The notes under the pieces are model-generated. The model saw only the letters and a list, made by a program, of their open reading frames with translations. It was not told where the DNA came from and ran no database searches. A DNA stretch of 64,000 nt from Bombyx mori (Eukaryota > Arthropoda > Insecta > Lepidoptera > Bombycidae), in the NCBI RefSeq assembly GCF_030269925.1, contig NC_085127.1, positions 2,425,501-2,489,500 of the forward strand, given 5' to 3'. Below, piece after piece: positions 63,024-64,000 of the stretch. Position numbers and translations under genes: made by a program. Positions within the stretch are counted from its first letter, which is position 1. Every line of letters begins with the position of its first letter.

Positions 63024-63264
63024 TTATTGCTTAGATGGGTGAACGAGCTCACAGCCCACCTGGTGTTAAGTGGTTACTGGAGCCCGTAGATATCCACAAC
63101 GTAAATGCGCCACCCACCTTGAGATATAAGTTCTAAGGTCTCAGTATAGTTACAACGGCTGCCCCACCCTTCAAACCGAAACGCATTACTGCTTCACGGC
63201 AGAAATAGGCAGGGTGGTGGTACCCACCCGCGCGGACTCACAAGAGGTCCTACCACCAGTAAAA
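63024..63264 (-). repeat. Bm1 SINE, tRNA head missing
   Basis: TTGCTTAGATGGGTGAACG to CCTACCACCAGTAAAA; close to consensus. Confidence 0.88.
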
Positions 63265-63445
63265 TGTGATGTGATTTCTGCGGAAGAAATGAATTGGTAG
63301 TGGCCACTCAATAAGAATGAGGTCGCAGATCAGTTTCTTAAACAGGATACACGATTAACATGTGAGATTGGCAATGTATTAAGACAATAACTCTGTTTCT
63401 GTTACTATTACTATTTTTAGTCTTAATTTAAAATATTTCTAATAA

Positions 63446-63878
63446 GTCGTCGTGGCCTAAAGGATAAGACGTCCGGTGCATTCGTATGTAGCGATGCACC
63501 GGTGTTCGAATCCCGCAGGCGGGTACCAATTTTTCTACTGAAATACGTATTTAACAAATATTCACGCTTGACTTCCACGGTGAAGGAATAACATCGTGTA
63601 GTAAAAATCAAACCCGCAAAATTATAATTTGCGTAATTACTGGTGGTAGGACCTCTTGTGAGACCGCACGGGTAGGTACCACAGCCCTGCCTATTTCTAC
63701 CGTAAAGCAGTAATGCGTTTCGGTTTGAAGGGTGGAGCAGCCGTTGTAACTATACTGAGACCTTACAACTCATATCTTAAGGTGTGTGGCGCATATACGT
63801 TGTAGATGTCTATGGGCTCCAGTAACCGCTTAACACCAGGTGGGCCGTGAGCTCATTCACAAACTTAATAAATAAAAT
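63446..63878 (+). repeat. Bm1 SINE, full length
   Basis: TCGTCGTGGCCTAAAGGATA and GGTGTTCGAATCCCGCAGGC at the head; tail AATAAATAAAATAAAATAAA. Confidence 0.92.
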
Positions 63879-64000
63879 AAAATAAAAATGATAAAGAACA
63901 AGCTCTGAGTTCTTCGCAATGATGAAACTACATTTAGAATCATTGGTAAAATCATCATTATATAAAAGCACTTACAAATGTCTATTTGAATAGAAGTTAG

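Overview
This is an AT-rich, intron-rich, transposon-dense nuclear segment from a lepidopteran, very probably a silkworm (Bombyx mori or a close Bombyx relative). The main reason is about 28 copies or pieces of a tRNA-headed SINE whose sequence matches what I know as the Bombyx Bm1 family. Several Helitron families ending in CTAG(T) and typical moth non-LTR fragments also occur. No CRISPR array, rRNA gene or convincing functional tRNA gene is present. All host genes I can support lie on the minus strand.

Host genes. (1) Positions 13450-28197 hold a complete nine-exon gene for a secreted trypsin-like serine protease of 548 aa. It has a signal peptide, an acidic, sequon-rich N-terminal extension of about 220 aa, and a snake-like S1 domain with an intact H/D/S triad. 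All splice phases agree and the exon lengths add up to 549 codons. (2) Positions 5717-7779 hold a three-exon paralogue of the first three exons of that gene (signal peptide, short Trp-rich exon, long acidic exon). It ends in a stop codon, and no protease exon is visible between it and the left window edge. (3) Positions 55779-58874 hold the last three exons of a nicotinic acetylcholine receptor subunit, best matched to insect alpha-2. The ligand-binding half lies beyond the right edge.

Layout. 1-5700: Helitron end, non-LTR ORF1/endonuclease remnant, plain AT-rich DNA. 5.7-7.8 kb: gene B. 7-13.4 kb: Helitron field, including a composite with inverted copies of a terminal region around a decayed Helitron helicase gene and 138-bp coding repeats, then two copies of a TIR MITE. 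13.4-28.2 kb: protease gene, whose introns carry a nearly pristine LTR retrotransposon (gag only, 19-bp minisatellite), a long foldback element flanked by TTAA, R1-like and RTE-like fragments and many SINEs. 28-55.7 kb: a gene-poor stretch of nested repeats, including a TA-flanked DNA transposon with a spliced ORF inserted inside a smaller TIR element. 55.8-64 kb: receptor gene 3' end and part of its intron.

The protease and its protease-less paralogue are the most interesting biology: a shared extracellular domain is found both fused to a catalytic unit and, apparently, alone.
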